A stretch of 64,000 nucleotides of DNA from assembly GCA_018398575.1 (NCBI GenBank), contig JAGTXZ010000002.1, positions 498,501-562,500 on the forward strand, in the 5' to 3' direction. This document shows positions 9,830-20,604 of this stretch, piece by piece. Within the stretch, counting starts at the first letter, position 1; every line of letters starts with the position of its first letter. A program made the translations under genes and the position numbers. The notes under the pieces are model-generated. The model saw nothing but the letters and a program-made list of their open reading frames with translations, was not told the origin of the DNA and made no database searches. The stretch is from Ampelomyces quisqualis. Lineage: Eukaryota > Ascomycota > Dothideomycetes > Pleosporales > Phaeosphaeriaceae.

Positions 9830-12800
9830 AATTTATCTATATATTTTTTATTAACCTATTTGTTATGTTCTAAGGGCTAGCCTTTCTATTTTACTAGGTA
9901 ATTTACTAAACACCTATTACGCTTCTTTACTAACATAGCTTTAACCTTATAGTATTATTATAGCTTCTTACTATTATCTAGATTAACAGGCCTAGGTAAA
10001 GTTAACTCTTTTCTCTTTCTAGCTATAAATAGCTAGAGCAAAGAGGTATAGAATACTAGGTAGATTCTTATGTATAATAGAACTAAGATTCTAAAAGCTT
10101 ATAAGCTAATTTGCTCTTCTACTAGAAAGAAGCCTATCTAGCGTAGTAACAGCTTTCTACTAGTGCTGCACAGGCGTAGATGCTTTGTTAATAAGAGAAT
10201 TATATCTCTAGGTTTAAACTCTTAGAGCCTATGTCTTTTATTATAATATTACTCTTAATATTATAAAGTTTTATACTAGTAATTAGCTAGAGCGTCTTAA
10301 GTTTACATAAGCGTTTATAACCTTTCTCTAACGCTAGAAACTTTAGTAGGCGCTGTTAGCTTGCAGTTAAGGCGTAGGTAGAACCTATAGTAGGTAAAGA
10401 ATAAGAATATTCTTAACGTAGCCTGCTTAGTATTATTATAGGTAAACTCTGCTAGTAATAAGAGGTATACTTAATTATCTAGCTAATTGCCTACAAAAGC
10501 TTTTAAGTATTACTCTAGAGTTTAATTTTAGCGTTCTATTTAGCTGTCTGTTTATAGATAGAAGGTAGTACTAAGCTAGCGCTTTACTTTTACTATAAAG
10601 TAGAAGTCTACCTAAAACTATAAAGTAAAAATACTTTCTTAGTCTAATATAATACCTTTAGGTAAGCTAAAGAATTATACAATATGTTCTAAAAACAGAT
10701 CTACTAATTATAAGGTAGTAGCTGTTTTCTGTATAGAGATATACTTAGCTATTTTTGTATACTTATTAACTATAATAAGTATTACGTTATACACAACGCT
10801 GTAGCACTTAGCAGGTAGTAGGCCTATAATAAAATCTATTATAATTTCTTACTATAGTCTCTAAGGTTTAAAGAGCGCGTTTAACACGCTAGTAAGGCGC
10901 TGCTTAAGTAACTTTGTGTTTTAGTATACTAAGCAAAAGTTAATATACTCTTTAAGCTCTTTCTTAAGCCTAGGCTAATAGTAGTATTAGGCTATAAGCT
11001 TAAGCGTTTTAGCTTACCTAAAATAGCTAGCAAGTAGATTGTTATAATATAGCTTAAGGAGCTTAGCTCTAAAAGCTAGCTCTAGTAGAATATATAATTA
11101 GTTCTTAAACTAAAGGCTACCTAAAGTATTAAGCTTCTAGTGCCTTAGGCGTTTGCTATTACCTTAACAGGTAGACACTAGAGATTTAACGTTCTTGCGT
11201 ATTACAACTACTTCTAGGTTATTCTGTTATACTTGTATATAGATTTTAAAAAAGAACTTAAAAAGTTTTTTATAAGCTAACCTTTCTAAGGCTGCAGCTT
11301 TTACTTGTAACTGTATAACTCTTTAGGCTATTACTAGTCTACTTTTAGGAATCTCTTAATTAGAGCTGTAGCTTCTAGCTATTACCTTAATACTATGCGC
11401 TAGGCTTTGTAACTGCGTAACTCTTTAGGTTATTACTAGTCTGCCTTTAGAAATCTTCTAATTAGAGCTATAGCTTGTAGCTGTTACTTTAACGCTGTGC
11501 GCTAGGCTTATAAAAACATTTTTATTAAGATATAAAGTGCCTGCTTACTATTAAGCTATTATCTAGCTTTTTACTAACGCTAGCTTCCTACTAGGTAGCT
11601 TAGCTTAGGTTTCTGCTAGCTGTAACTTCTTTTGCAGTGCTAGCAATATATCTAATAGTTAAATATCTAGTATATTACTGTTGTCTATAAGTTACCTTAA
11701 AGGCCTATCTATAGAATTTGTCTTTTTAGACTAATACTTAATCTTAAAGTTATAAGCAGCTAGCTTTATTACCTAGCTAGCCTATCTTTTAGATAGAGTT
11801 AACGTACCTATAAAGCTGTGTAGGTTATTATAGTCTATCTATATTTCTAACTAAATTGCTAGCTTCTTAACGTAGTAACGCTAGTGCTATACTACTATAA
11901 TAATAGTAAGGAGCTCTAGGTTATATATATAGTAGTTTCTTTTTACAGGTAAGAGCTTCCTTAACTAAAAGGCTATAGAGTGCTAGTTTCTATCTGCATA
12001 GAGTTAAAAGAAGATACCTACTACTTCTTAAATAGAGGTATTAGTTTTTAATTTAGATAGAAGTGTATAGTTATAGTGCTACAGAATAAGCGTAGTTATA
12101 AACCTGTTGTATAGCTAGCGCTTTGCTTTCTCTATAGCGTTAGGCTAGTTAAAAGAACTAGACTTCTTCTCTAGACTAATCTCTTTAGAAGATCTATAAT
12201 AAAGCTAATAATAATAGAAAAGCCTTATATAAAGTGTTAATAGAAGTTTGCAAAGCCTAAGAAGACTTAAATATTCTTAAAGAATATTAGCATAGGCTAA
12301 TTAATAACTGTATAAACCTGTTTTAGATCTATTATAACACTATTAAGGCGTATAATAAACCCTAGAAACTTAACTTAGTTAGTAGCAAAGGTACACTTTT
12401 TTAAGTTAACAAAAAGACTATATTCTTTTAGCTTAGCAAGTACTTTTCTTACCTGTTTCTAATAGTCTTTCTTCTTTTAAGAAAAGATTAGAATATTATT
12501 AAGATAGATAACGCAAAAGATATTTAAATATAAGGCTAAGGCTCTATTAATATACTTCTAGAATATAGCAGGCGCGTTAGTTAGCCTAAAGAGTATAACT
12601 ATATACTTAAAGTAGCTATATTACGTGTAAAACGCTATCTTCTACTTATTACCTTACTAGATTCTAATCTAGTAATACGCGTTCTTAAGATTAAGCTTAG
12701 TAAACTTTACTAATCTACAAAGCTAATTAAAGGTCTCTCTAATTAAGAGAAGAGCTAATCTATTCTTTTTAGTAACTTAGTTAAGGCCTTAATAATCTAC

Positions 12801-13300
12801 GCAAAGGTATAGTATCCTATCTTTTTTAAGTATAAATAGAATAGGTACTTCTATAGAGCTTATACTTTCTTAGATCTAACTTAGACTTTGCGCTGTTACT
12901 AAGTAGTTGCGTAGTATACTTAGCTTCTTTAGTAAGAGGTTATAGAGTAGCCTATAGAAAGCTATAGTTTCTTTTTCTAACTTAATAGCGTAGTTACCTC
13001 TGTAGTGCTGTAGCAGCGCGTTAGCAGCGTTACTGTTAGTAATATCTTTAAAGTTCTTAAGCTTAATAGGCTATAATAGGTATTTAGTAGAAAATAATTG
13101 TATACTGCCTACTAGAATAGTATATACGCTTAGCTTGTTATAAAAAGATTTTATAAAAGTTTTACTATCTTTAACTCTTATTGTATTAGTGTTAAGCTTA
13201 TAGCGCTACTAATTTAACTTGCAGTTAATAACAATACGTTTCTCTTTTAGGCTTAGTATCTCTAAAATAATATGTTAAGCTATGTTAGTAATTCTGTATA
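9830..13300 (-). pseudogene. G1-B pol: RT, RNase H, integrase, chromodomain
   Basis: This is the full-length but stop-riddled polymerase of copy B. In element order, reverse transcriptase lies around 13020-12470, with the YxDD box read as IYLNNILIFS from about 12513-12483. RNase H lies around 12130-11890 and matches the copy A block. Integrase runs about 11600-10000, with the first catalytic Asp strand (IDF) near 10850 and a second block near 10650. A chromodomain is read as YLVKxKGxPLEHNK from about 9925-9855. The chromodomain places G1 among the chromoviruses, whose integrases are known to be steered to methylated-histone chromatin. The frame is a pseudogene by RIP alone; I saw no large deletion. 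Confidence 0.85.
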
Positions 13301-14740
13301 GAATAGTAGTAAAGAACTTAGTAACGCTTTAGTTATTCTTTATTATTAGGTAGGCCTAATAAGCGTAGAAGCTAGGTACTATACTTAAGTTAGGTAAGCA
13401 GATAGTTAGTAGCGCTACGCTGTTAATCTAAGAGAAGTTCTTAAGTAGAGTAACTTTCTTATTAATTGTACTAAGTTCTACACTATAGTTAATTAGTATT
13501 TATATAGGCTGCGCAGCACTATTATTACGCAGTGTTTTAAGTACTTTAATATAATTCTCTTGTTATAATAGAACTTAGGCTATTAAGAAAGAGAGTTTTC
13601 TTAGGCTTTCTTGTTTTTTGTTTGTATTGCGTTTAAACTAGTAACAAGAGAAAAGCTATTAAGCCTTAATCTATACTTTCTAGCCTAATAGCCTATCTTG
13701 CTATAATAGTAGCAGAAGTTAGTTAGCTTTAGGCTTAAGTTTGCAGTGCTAGTAATATAACGTTATAGAGCTATTATGTTAGGTTTAAACTGCAAAGTTT
13801 TTCTTATACTAGGTGTTCTATATGTGCAATAGTATAGTAATAGTATACTACTACTATAGCGTAAGTTATCTTTTAGCGTTACAGCGCGTTTAATAAGATT
13901 TCTATAAGTAGTAGAAAACTCTATGTAGTTAGAAAAGGCTACTCTAATCTCTAGGTAGAGTTTACTATATAAGTATATTACTAGGTGTTTCTACTTATAA
14001 AAGAGGTTTACCTAGTTTTCTAAAGTAGATAGATAGGCTACAAATTTGTTTACTGTTTAGCTATCTTTTTAGGCTGCCTTTTAATACTGTATAGTAACTT
14101 AAAGCTTTCTATTTATAGAGCTCTTAATCTAATTAAGTAGAAAAGACATTATATTGCGCTACGCTAGCGTTTTACTATTATCTTTCTATTTTCTTTATAT
14201 TTATATTTGTTAAAATGTAGTTTATAGGTACTAGAAGGTAAAGGTAATCTTTTAGTCCTTAAGCTAGAAGGCTAAAGAGTCTAATTAAAAGGTAATAGAT
14301 AGCCTAGCCTTAAAGTTCTAATACTCTTTAATTCTCTTACCTTTAAAGATAAGAATTTTCTTAATCTTTAGACTGCGCTCTAGTAGCGCTAATAGGTTAA
14401 GTTAGAGGCGTTGCGCTAGTAGAGACGTGTTACGTCTAACTAGAAGAGTTAGTAGATCTGTTTTATTTAGAGCGCCTAAGAGCTGTTTAGAAGGTAAGAA
14501 AAGCTGTTTACCTGCTAATAATTGCTTCTATTAGCGTACTTCCTCTTCTAGAGTCTAGATCTTAGCTTACTTCTTAAGCTCTTAGCGCTAGCGCTTTAGC
14601 TGCGCTAAGCGTTTACCTAGACTAAGTATTAATTTCTTATTAGAGGTGTTTTCTCTTAATAGGTTAGCTTGTAGGCTTAGAAGCAGATCTTAATCTATTG
14701 TTATTAGGTAACTAGGCTGCTATTCTTTTGTAAGGTAAAG
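13301..14740 (-). pseudogene. G1-B gag with zinc knuckle
   Basis: This is the capsid/nucleocapsid precursor of copy B, just downstream of its 5' LTR. The CCHC knuckle is read on the minus strand from about 13735-13690 as CYYYSKIGY-stop-ARKY, with RIP changes at several Cys/His positions. Sequence is colinear with copy D at 60543-61700. The gag start could not be fixed. After the LTR the element reads a purine-poor stretch (AACTATAAGAGGT inverse) shared with D. Confidence 0.7.
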
Positions 14741-14750
14741 GAATTAAAAC

Positions 14751-15032
14751 TATAAGAGGTTTGTATAGCAGCAAAGTTATAGAATAATAATAGTAGTATA
14801 AGTAGAAGTAAGTTAATTTCTGTTCTATAACTTTAGTGCAAAACTTTTCTTTTATAGATATAACTAGACATATATCCTTATAATAGAAATATACTAGGCC
14901 TACGCTAGCGTAGCGCTGTTAAGGCGCTAGGGCAGCTATATACGTTCTACGCGTAAAGACGCTAGAGTAGCGTTATTGTAGCGCAGGCGCGTTACAGCGC
15001 AGCTAATAGCTCTACGCTATAATATTCTTATA
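14751..15032 (-). repeat. G1-B 5' LTR
   Basis: The LTR is 282 bp and reads TATAAGAGGT ... TATTCTTATA on the plus strand (original TGTAAGA ... TCTTACA). It pairs with 7995-8276. Its middle is GC-richer than the surroundings, with CG-containing short palindromes near 14920-14990. Confidence 0.9.
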
Positions 15033-15037
15033 GCTTT

Positions 15038-17060
15038 ATAGGTATATTAACTCTATTTAAAAGATAGGCTAGCTAGGCTATAAAGCTCGCTACTTATAAC
15101 TTTAAGATTAAGTATTAGTCTAAAAAGATAAATTCTATAGATAGGCCTTTAAGGTAACCTTTAGATAATAGTAATACGCTAGATATTTAACTATTAGATA
15201 TATTACTAGTACTGCAAAGAAAGTTACAGCTAGTAGAAACCTAAGCTAAGCTACCTAGTAAAAAGCCTACGTTAGTAAAAAGCTAGATAATAGCTTAATA
15301 GTAAGTAGATACTTTATATCTTAATAAAGATATTTCTATAAGTCTAGCGCATAGCGTTAAGGTAACAGCTATAAGCTATAGCTCTAATTAGAAAATCTCT
15401 AAGAGTAGACTAGTAATAACCTAAAAGGTTACATAGTTATAAAGCCTAGCGTACAGCGTTAAGGTAATAGCTAGAAGCTATAGCCTTAATTAGAAGATTT
15501 CTAAGAGTAGACTAGTAATAGCCTAAAGAGTTACGTAGTTATAAGTAAAAGCTACAGCCTTAGAAAGGTTAGCTTAGAAGAAACTTTCTAAGTTCTTCTT
15601 TAAAATCTATATATAAGTATAATAGAATAATCTAGAAGTAGTTATAATACGTAAGAACGTTAAATTTCTAGTATCTACCTATTAAGGCGCTAGTAAACGC
15701 CTAAGGCACTAGAAGCTTAACGCTTTAGGTAGCCTTTAGTTTAAGAACTAATTGTATATCTTTCTAGAGCTAGCTCTTAAAGCTAAGCTTCTTAAGCTAT
15801 ATTATAATAATCTACTTACTAGCTATTTTAGGTAAGCTAAAATACTTAAGCTTGTAGCCTAATAGTACTATTAGCCTAGGCTTAAAAAAGAGCTTAAGAA
15901 GTATATTAACTTTTACTTAGTGTGCTAAGCTATAAAGTTACTTAAGTAGTGCTCTACTAGTATATTAAACGCGCTCCTCTAACCTTAGAAACTATAGTAG
16001 AAAATTATAATAGATTTTGTTATAAGACTAGTACCTGCTAAGCGCTATAGCGTTATATATAACGTAATACTTGTTATAGTTAATAATTATACTAAAATAG
16101 CTAAGTATATCTCTACACAAAAAATAGTTACTACCTTATAGTTTATAGATCTGTTCTTAGAATATGTTATATAATTCTTTAGCTTACTTAAAGGTATTAT
16201 ATTAGATTAAGAAAGTGTTTTTACTTTATAGTTTTAGGTAGACTTCTATTTTATAGTAAAGGTAAAGCGCTAGCTTAGCACTACGTTCTATCTATAAATA
16301 GATAGCTAAATAGAATTATAAAATTAAACTCTAAAGTAATACTTAAGAGCTTTTATAGGCAATTAACCTAATAATTAGGTACACCTTTTATTACTAGTAG
16401 AATTTGCATATAATAATACTAAGCAGGCTACGTTAAGAATATTCTTATTCTTTACCTACTATAGGTTCTACCTACGCCTTAACTGCAAGCTAACAGCGCC
16501 TACTAAAGTTTCTAGCGTTAAGAAAAGATTGTAAAAGCTTATATAAATTTAGAACGCTTTAGCTAATTACTAGTATAAGACTTTATAATATTAGAAATAA
16601 AATTACAATAAGAAATATAGGCTCTAAGAGTTTTAACTAAGAAATATAGTTTTCTTGTCTATAAAGTATCTACGCCTATACAGCGCTAGTAGAAAGCTAT
16701 TACTATACTAAATAGGCTTCTTTTTAGTTAAAGAGTAAATTAGCTTATAAGCTTTTAGAATCTTACTTCTATTGTGTATAAAAATCTACCTAGTATTCTA
16801 TATCTCCTTACTCTAGCTGTTTATAGCTAGAAAAAGAAAAGAGCTAACTTTACCTAGGCCTATTAATCTAGATAATAGTAAGAAGCTATAATAATACTAT
16901 AAGATTAAAGCTATATTAGCAAAGAGGCGTAACAGGCGCTTAATAAATTACCTAGTAAAATAGAAAGGCTAGCTACTAGAATATAATAAATAGGTTAATA
17001 AAAAAGATATAGACTAATTACTTATAGAGAAGTATAACTAGAAAGAATATTAATTATTAT
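15038..17060 (+). pseudogene. G1-A pol: integrase and chromodomain
   Basis: This continues the polymerase of copy A. Integrase core landmarks are IIIDFV near 16008-16025 (first Asp) and GIILD-Q-SVFT near 16190-16225 (second Asp block). LSTTFYL-IDS-IEL near 16275-16320 is the usual LSTAFHPQTDGQTE block. The chromodomain reads YLVKxKGxLLEYNK at about 16922-16995. It is followed by a purine-rich tract at 17070-17110. All stops fit Gln/Trp codons hit by RIP. Confidence 0.85.
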
Positions 17061-17169
17061 TATAAATTAAAATATAGAAGAAATAAAGGAAAAATAAAGA
17101 AAAAAAAAACTAGGCGCCTTAACAGTGTAACGCTAGCGCCTAACTAGCGTAGCTAGGTACAAACGCTAG

Positions 17170-18470
17170 CTTACTCTAGAAAGTTCTTATTATCTATATT
17201 CTTAGGGATAGAAAACTTATCTCTATTACTCTCTTTATCTTCTCTCTTAACCTTTTCTATACTCTTCTACTCTACTATAGCAACTTTACCTAGATTGCCT
17301 AGAGGCTTACGCTTTACTAGTATTATAGTAGTATACTTTAGGCATGTTAGCTTACTCTTAGTAGCTAGGCGCTTAAAAATAGGCTGCCTAGATAGCTAGA
17401 ACTTAGCTAGGCGTTTTCTAGAGGCCTTAGCCTTAGCCTTAGCCTTACTCTTACCTTTTTCTTTAGTAGAAAAGAGTAGAAGAAAAAAGCTTAGAAAAGA
17501 AAGAGTTTTATTTCTTTTCTTTTTCTACTTCTTATACCTTCTAGAATTAGAGCTCTAGTTACTAGCAGCTCTTTTTAAATTAAGGTTAAAGTTAGACTAC
17601 GTATTAGCCTTACTAAGTAGTAGCAGATTAGCCTAGATAACGTTAAAATAATAGCGCAGCAACTGTAAAAAAAGAGAAAAGTAACTTACCTAGGCCTACA
17701 GAAGATTAAGAATACCTTTTACTATAGTAGAAAAGTAGTTAGTTACCTTAACCTATAAGATTTAGATCTTATTACTTTTAGACTAATAGTAACTCTTAAA
17801 CTTAACCTTCTTACAAAGAAAAAGCTTTACTAAGGTAGTTTACTAGCGCAACGCTGTCTTCTACGCGTTAATATCTAGGTCTACTTTAGCCTTATTAGTA
17901 GTAAATCGCTACTACTACTAGTATAGAGTATTCTAGCTCTTAATAAAACCTAGTAGTACTAGAATGCAAGACTTTTTCTTATAAGCGCACCTATTACACT
18001 ATAGGCTGCTAGAAACATAGTTATATATAGTACTATAAATCTTTATACTCTTAGTATAACGCAGGTAAACTAGCTTAGCTAGCTTAATATTAGAAACGCT
18101 ACTGTAGTAAGTAATAGGCGTAGCCTAAATACTAGGTTAGTAACGTTATAACGCTAGCGTGATACTACTTATAGAAATAGTAAAGGTAGTAGGTAGTATA
18201 AGCGTAGTACTTATAGTAATTAATATAGAAGTAATAGAGTTGTAATAGCGTAAAGCTAGAAGATAGTATAGTAGTAATAGTAATATAATTGTTACTAAAG
18301 AAGCAGAAAGAATTAGGCTTATAAAGTTCTACTATATATTTCTACTATTACTATAGCTACTAGCTACCTTTTAGATTTACCTACAGTTATAGCCTTAGTA
18401 TAATAATAGCTTTTACAATAATAACATTAGGTACGCACTAACAGAACCTAACGTTATATAAATTACTAAG
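17170..18470 (-). pseudogene. G1-A antisense ORF (aORF)
   Basis: This is the copy A version of the antisense gene, on the minus strand against pol. The cysteine block is better kept than in copy B: C-N-R-C-A-Y-K-K-K-S-C is read from 18000-17963, a perfect CX2CX6C with basic residues in the loop. A first CX2C is RIP-altered upstream. Ser- and Lys-rich tracts follow, as in copy B (Lys/Ala tract inverse near 17425-17460). The near-identical layout in two independently inserted copies supports a real gene of the element. Confidence 0.6.
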
Positions 18471-18498
18471 ATAGTAATTCTAGAGAAAGAAAAATAAT

Positions 18499-18780
18499 TG
18501 TAAGAATACTATAGCATAAAGCTGTTAGTTACGTAGTAATACGCTTACACTACTATAATACTACTCTAGCTATTATATACATAAAACGCGTATAGCTACT
18601 CTAGCGTCTTAACAGCGCTACGCTAGCGCAGACTTAGTATATTCTAGTTATAAAGATACGCGTCTAGTTATAGCTATAAAAGAGTAGTTCTGTACTAAAG
18701 CTGCAGAATAGAAATTAACTTACTTCTATCTACACTACTATTATTATCTTATAACTTTACTACTATACAAACTTCTTATA
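18499..18780 (+). repeat. G1-A 3' LTR
   Basis: The LTR is 282 bp, TGTAAGAATAC ... CTTCTTATA. It keeps the TG start and is preceded by the purine-rich GAGAAAGAAAAATAAT, which fixes the plus orientation. Confidence 0.88.
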
Positions 18781-19958
18781 ACTATATATTAGCTTTACTA
18801 AGTAGTAAAAGATTAGCCTAGATAACGTTAGAATACTAGTATAGTAACTATAAAAAATAAGAAAAATAACTTACTTTAACCTATAGAAAATTAAAGATAC
18901 CTTCTACTATAGTAGAAAGATAGTTAGTTACCTTAATATATATAGTTTAGATATTATTACTCTTAGGCTAATAGTAACTTCTAAACCTAACCTTTTTATA
19001 AAAGAAAAGTTTTACTAAAGTAACTTACTAGCGTAACACTATCTTCTATACGTTAAAATCTAGGTTATCTTTACTTATCTTACTAGTAAAGCGCTACTAT
19101 TAGTAGTATAAAGTATTCTAGCTCTTAATAAAATTTAGTAGTGCTAGAGTATAAGATATCTTTTTGTCTAGTATACTTATTATACTATAGGTTACTAGAG
19201 ATATAGTTATATAATATACTATTAATCTTTAGACTCTTAGTGTAATATAGGTAAACTAACTTTACTAACTTAATATTAGAGATACTACTATAGTAGGTAA
19301 CAGACGTAGCCTAAACACTAGGTTAGTAATAGTATAATACTAGCGTTATACTACTTATAAAGATAGTAGAAGTAGTAGATAGAATAGGTATAGTACTAAT
19401 AGTAGGTAATACAAAGGTAATAGAGTTATTAAAGTAAGTAATAATATAGAAATATAATAATAGGCAGTATAGAAAGTAAACCTAAAGGTTAGTATATAAG
19501 TTTTACTATATTACTACTATTACTATATAGCTACTAGCTATCTCTTAGATTTACTTAGAGTTTTAGTTCTAGTATAATATTAGTCTTTATAAAACAATAA
19601 CTTTAGGTATATACTAGTAATACCTAATATTATAAAAATTACTAGAATAGTAACTCTAGAGAAAAGAAGATAATAATAAGAATATAAAACTAAAAAGCTA
19701 TTAACTTACCTATAGTATATACACGCTCTTATAGTATAGCTCTAGCTCTTATACGTATAAGATATATTAAGCTACTCTAGCGCCTTTATAGCGCTACGCT
19801 AGTACTACTTTAGTATATTCTAAAAGAGAATATATATCTATATATACCTATAAAAAGAGTAGTTCTATTCTACCTTAAATAGTAGAATAGAAATTAGCTT
19901 TCTTTTACCTTTACTACTATTACAGCCTTATAACTTTATTACTATATAACCTCTTATA
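18781..19958 (+). mobile_element. G1 gypsy copy C, 3' end fragment
   Basis: This is the end of a third G1 copy, colinear with about 17605-18780 of copy A. Positions 18781-19674 are the aORF region, coding on the minus strand and more eroded than in A or B. 19675-19958 is its 3' LTR (about 284 bp, TG start lost, end CTCTTATA). The left remainder lies outside the window because copy A is inserted in it. C in turn sits in the G3 repeat that begins at 19959. Confidence 0.75.
19675..19958 (+). repeat. G1-C 3' LTR
   Basis: This is the most diverged G1 LTR in the window. It is recognised by TAAGAATA near the start, the CTTTATTACTATAT block and the CCTCTTATA end. A purine run (GAGAAAAGAAGATAAT) precedes it. 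Confidence 0.7.
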
Positions 19959-20387
19959 TTATCTAAGTACCTTATTATAACTATTTCTTATTCTACTTAG
20001 TCTTCTAAGTAACCTACTCTAGTTCTAACCTTTCTATCTATTTAGTTAGTACTTTTAGTTTCTAAACTCTTTTCTATATTTTTAGTATATATTTATATCT
20101 AGTATAGTCTTATATATTTATAGGCTTAGAGTTTTATTCTTTCTAGAGAGTTTTATAAGCTTATTATAGTCTTATAGTAGATACTTATTAACTAAGAAAG
20201 AAATGCTAGAGTAGCTATAAGCTCTAGCTATTAATAACTAAGCTTTTCTTTAATTTTTAGTTAGTTTTCTATTAACTTAAGAATTCTACTTAGGTTTACC
20301 TTAATTTCCTTAAGAGGTTAAGGTTAGATAATAGTACCTGCTATATCTTATAGCTTCTAGTAAGAAGTTCTAGTTCTACTATAATAG
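19959..20387. repeat. G3 repeat copy 1, left piece
   Basis: This is similar to about 53250-53690. The left end is cut by G1-C and the right end by G4 at the AATAG duplication (20383-20387). It continues at 43142 after G4. It is probably part of the G3 LTR or 5' region. Confidence 0.6.
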
Positions 20388-20604
20388 TGTAAAAGCTAAG
20401 TTATAGTTTAGATTAGATTATTATAACTAAAAAGATTAGATTACTTATTCTACTCTAATTAAAAATAGATTAGACATAATATATTAGGCTAAAATTTAGC
20501 TTAATTAGATAGGCTAATTCTAAATAGGCATTTATTTCCTAGTAATATATTTAGCTATTACGTATAATAATTCTAGAATCTACTAATTTATATACTCTAT
20601 TATA
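20388..20604. repeat. G4 left LTR
   Basis: It starts TGTAAAAGCTAAG and ends CTCTATTATA. It pairs with 42886-43136. Confidence 0.8.

Larger units (their letters stand above)
7995..15032 (-). mobile_element. G1 gypsy copy B, complete, minus strand
   Basis: This is a full-length LTR retrotransposon of 7038 bp, with 282-bp LTRs at 14751-15032 (5') and 7995-8276 (3'). It is flanked by perfect GCTTT duplications at 7990-7994 and 15033-15037. It lies inside copy A of the same family, in opposite orientation. The LTRs differ from each other only by transitions as far as I could align them, as RIP would produce. Order on the minus strand: gag, pol with chromodomain, polypurine tract, then a plus-strand aORF and the 3' LTR. 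Confidence 0.93.
15033..18780 (+). mobile_element. G1 gypsy copy A, part 2 (integrase to 3' LTR)
   Basis: This is the right part of copy A after the copy B insertion. It contains integrase, chromodomain, polypurine tract, the aORF on the minus strand and the 3' LTR at 18499-18780. The sequence beyond 18780 is not the expected flank but the 3' region of another G1 copy (C), so A is inserted in C. The first five bases of that flank are ACTAT; the matching left copy is outside the window. Confidence 0.85.
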
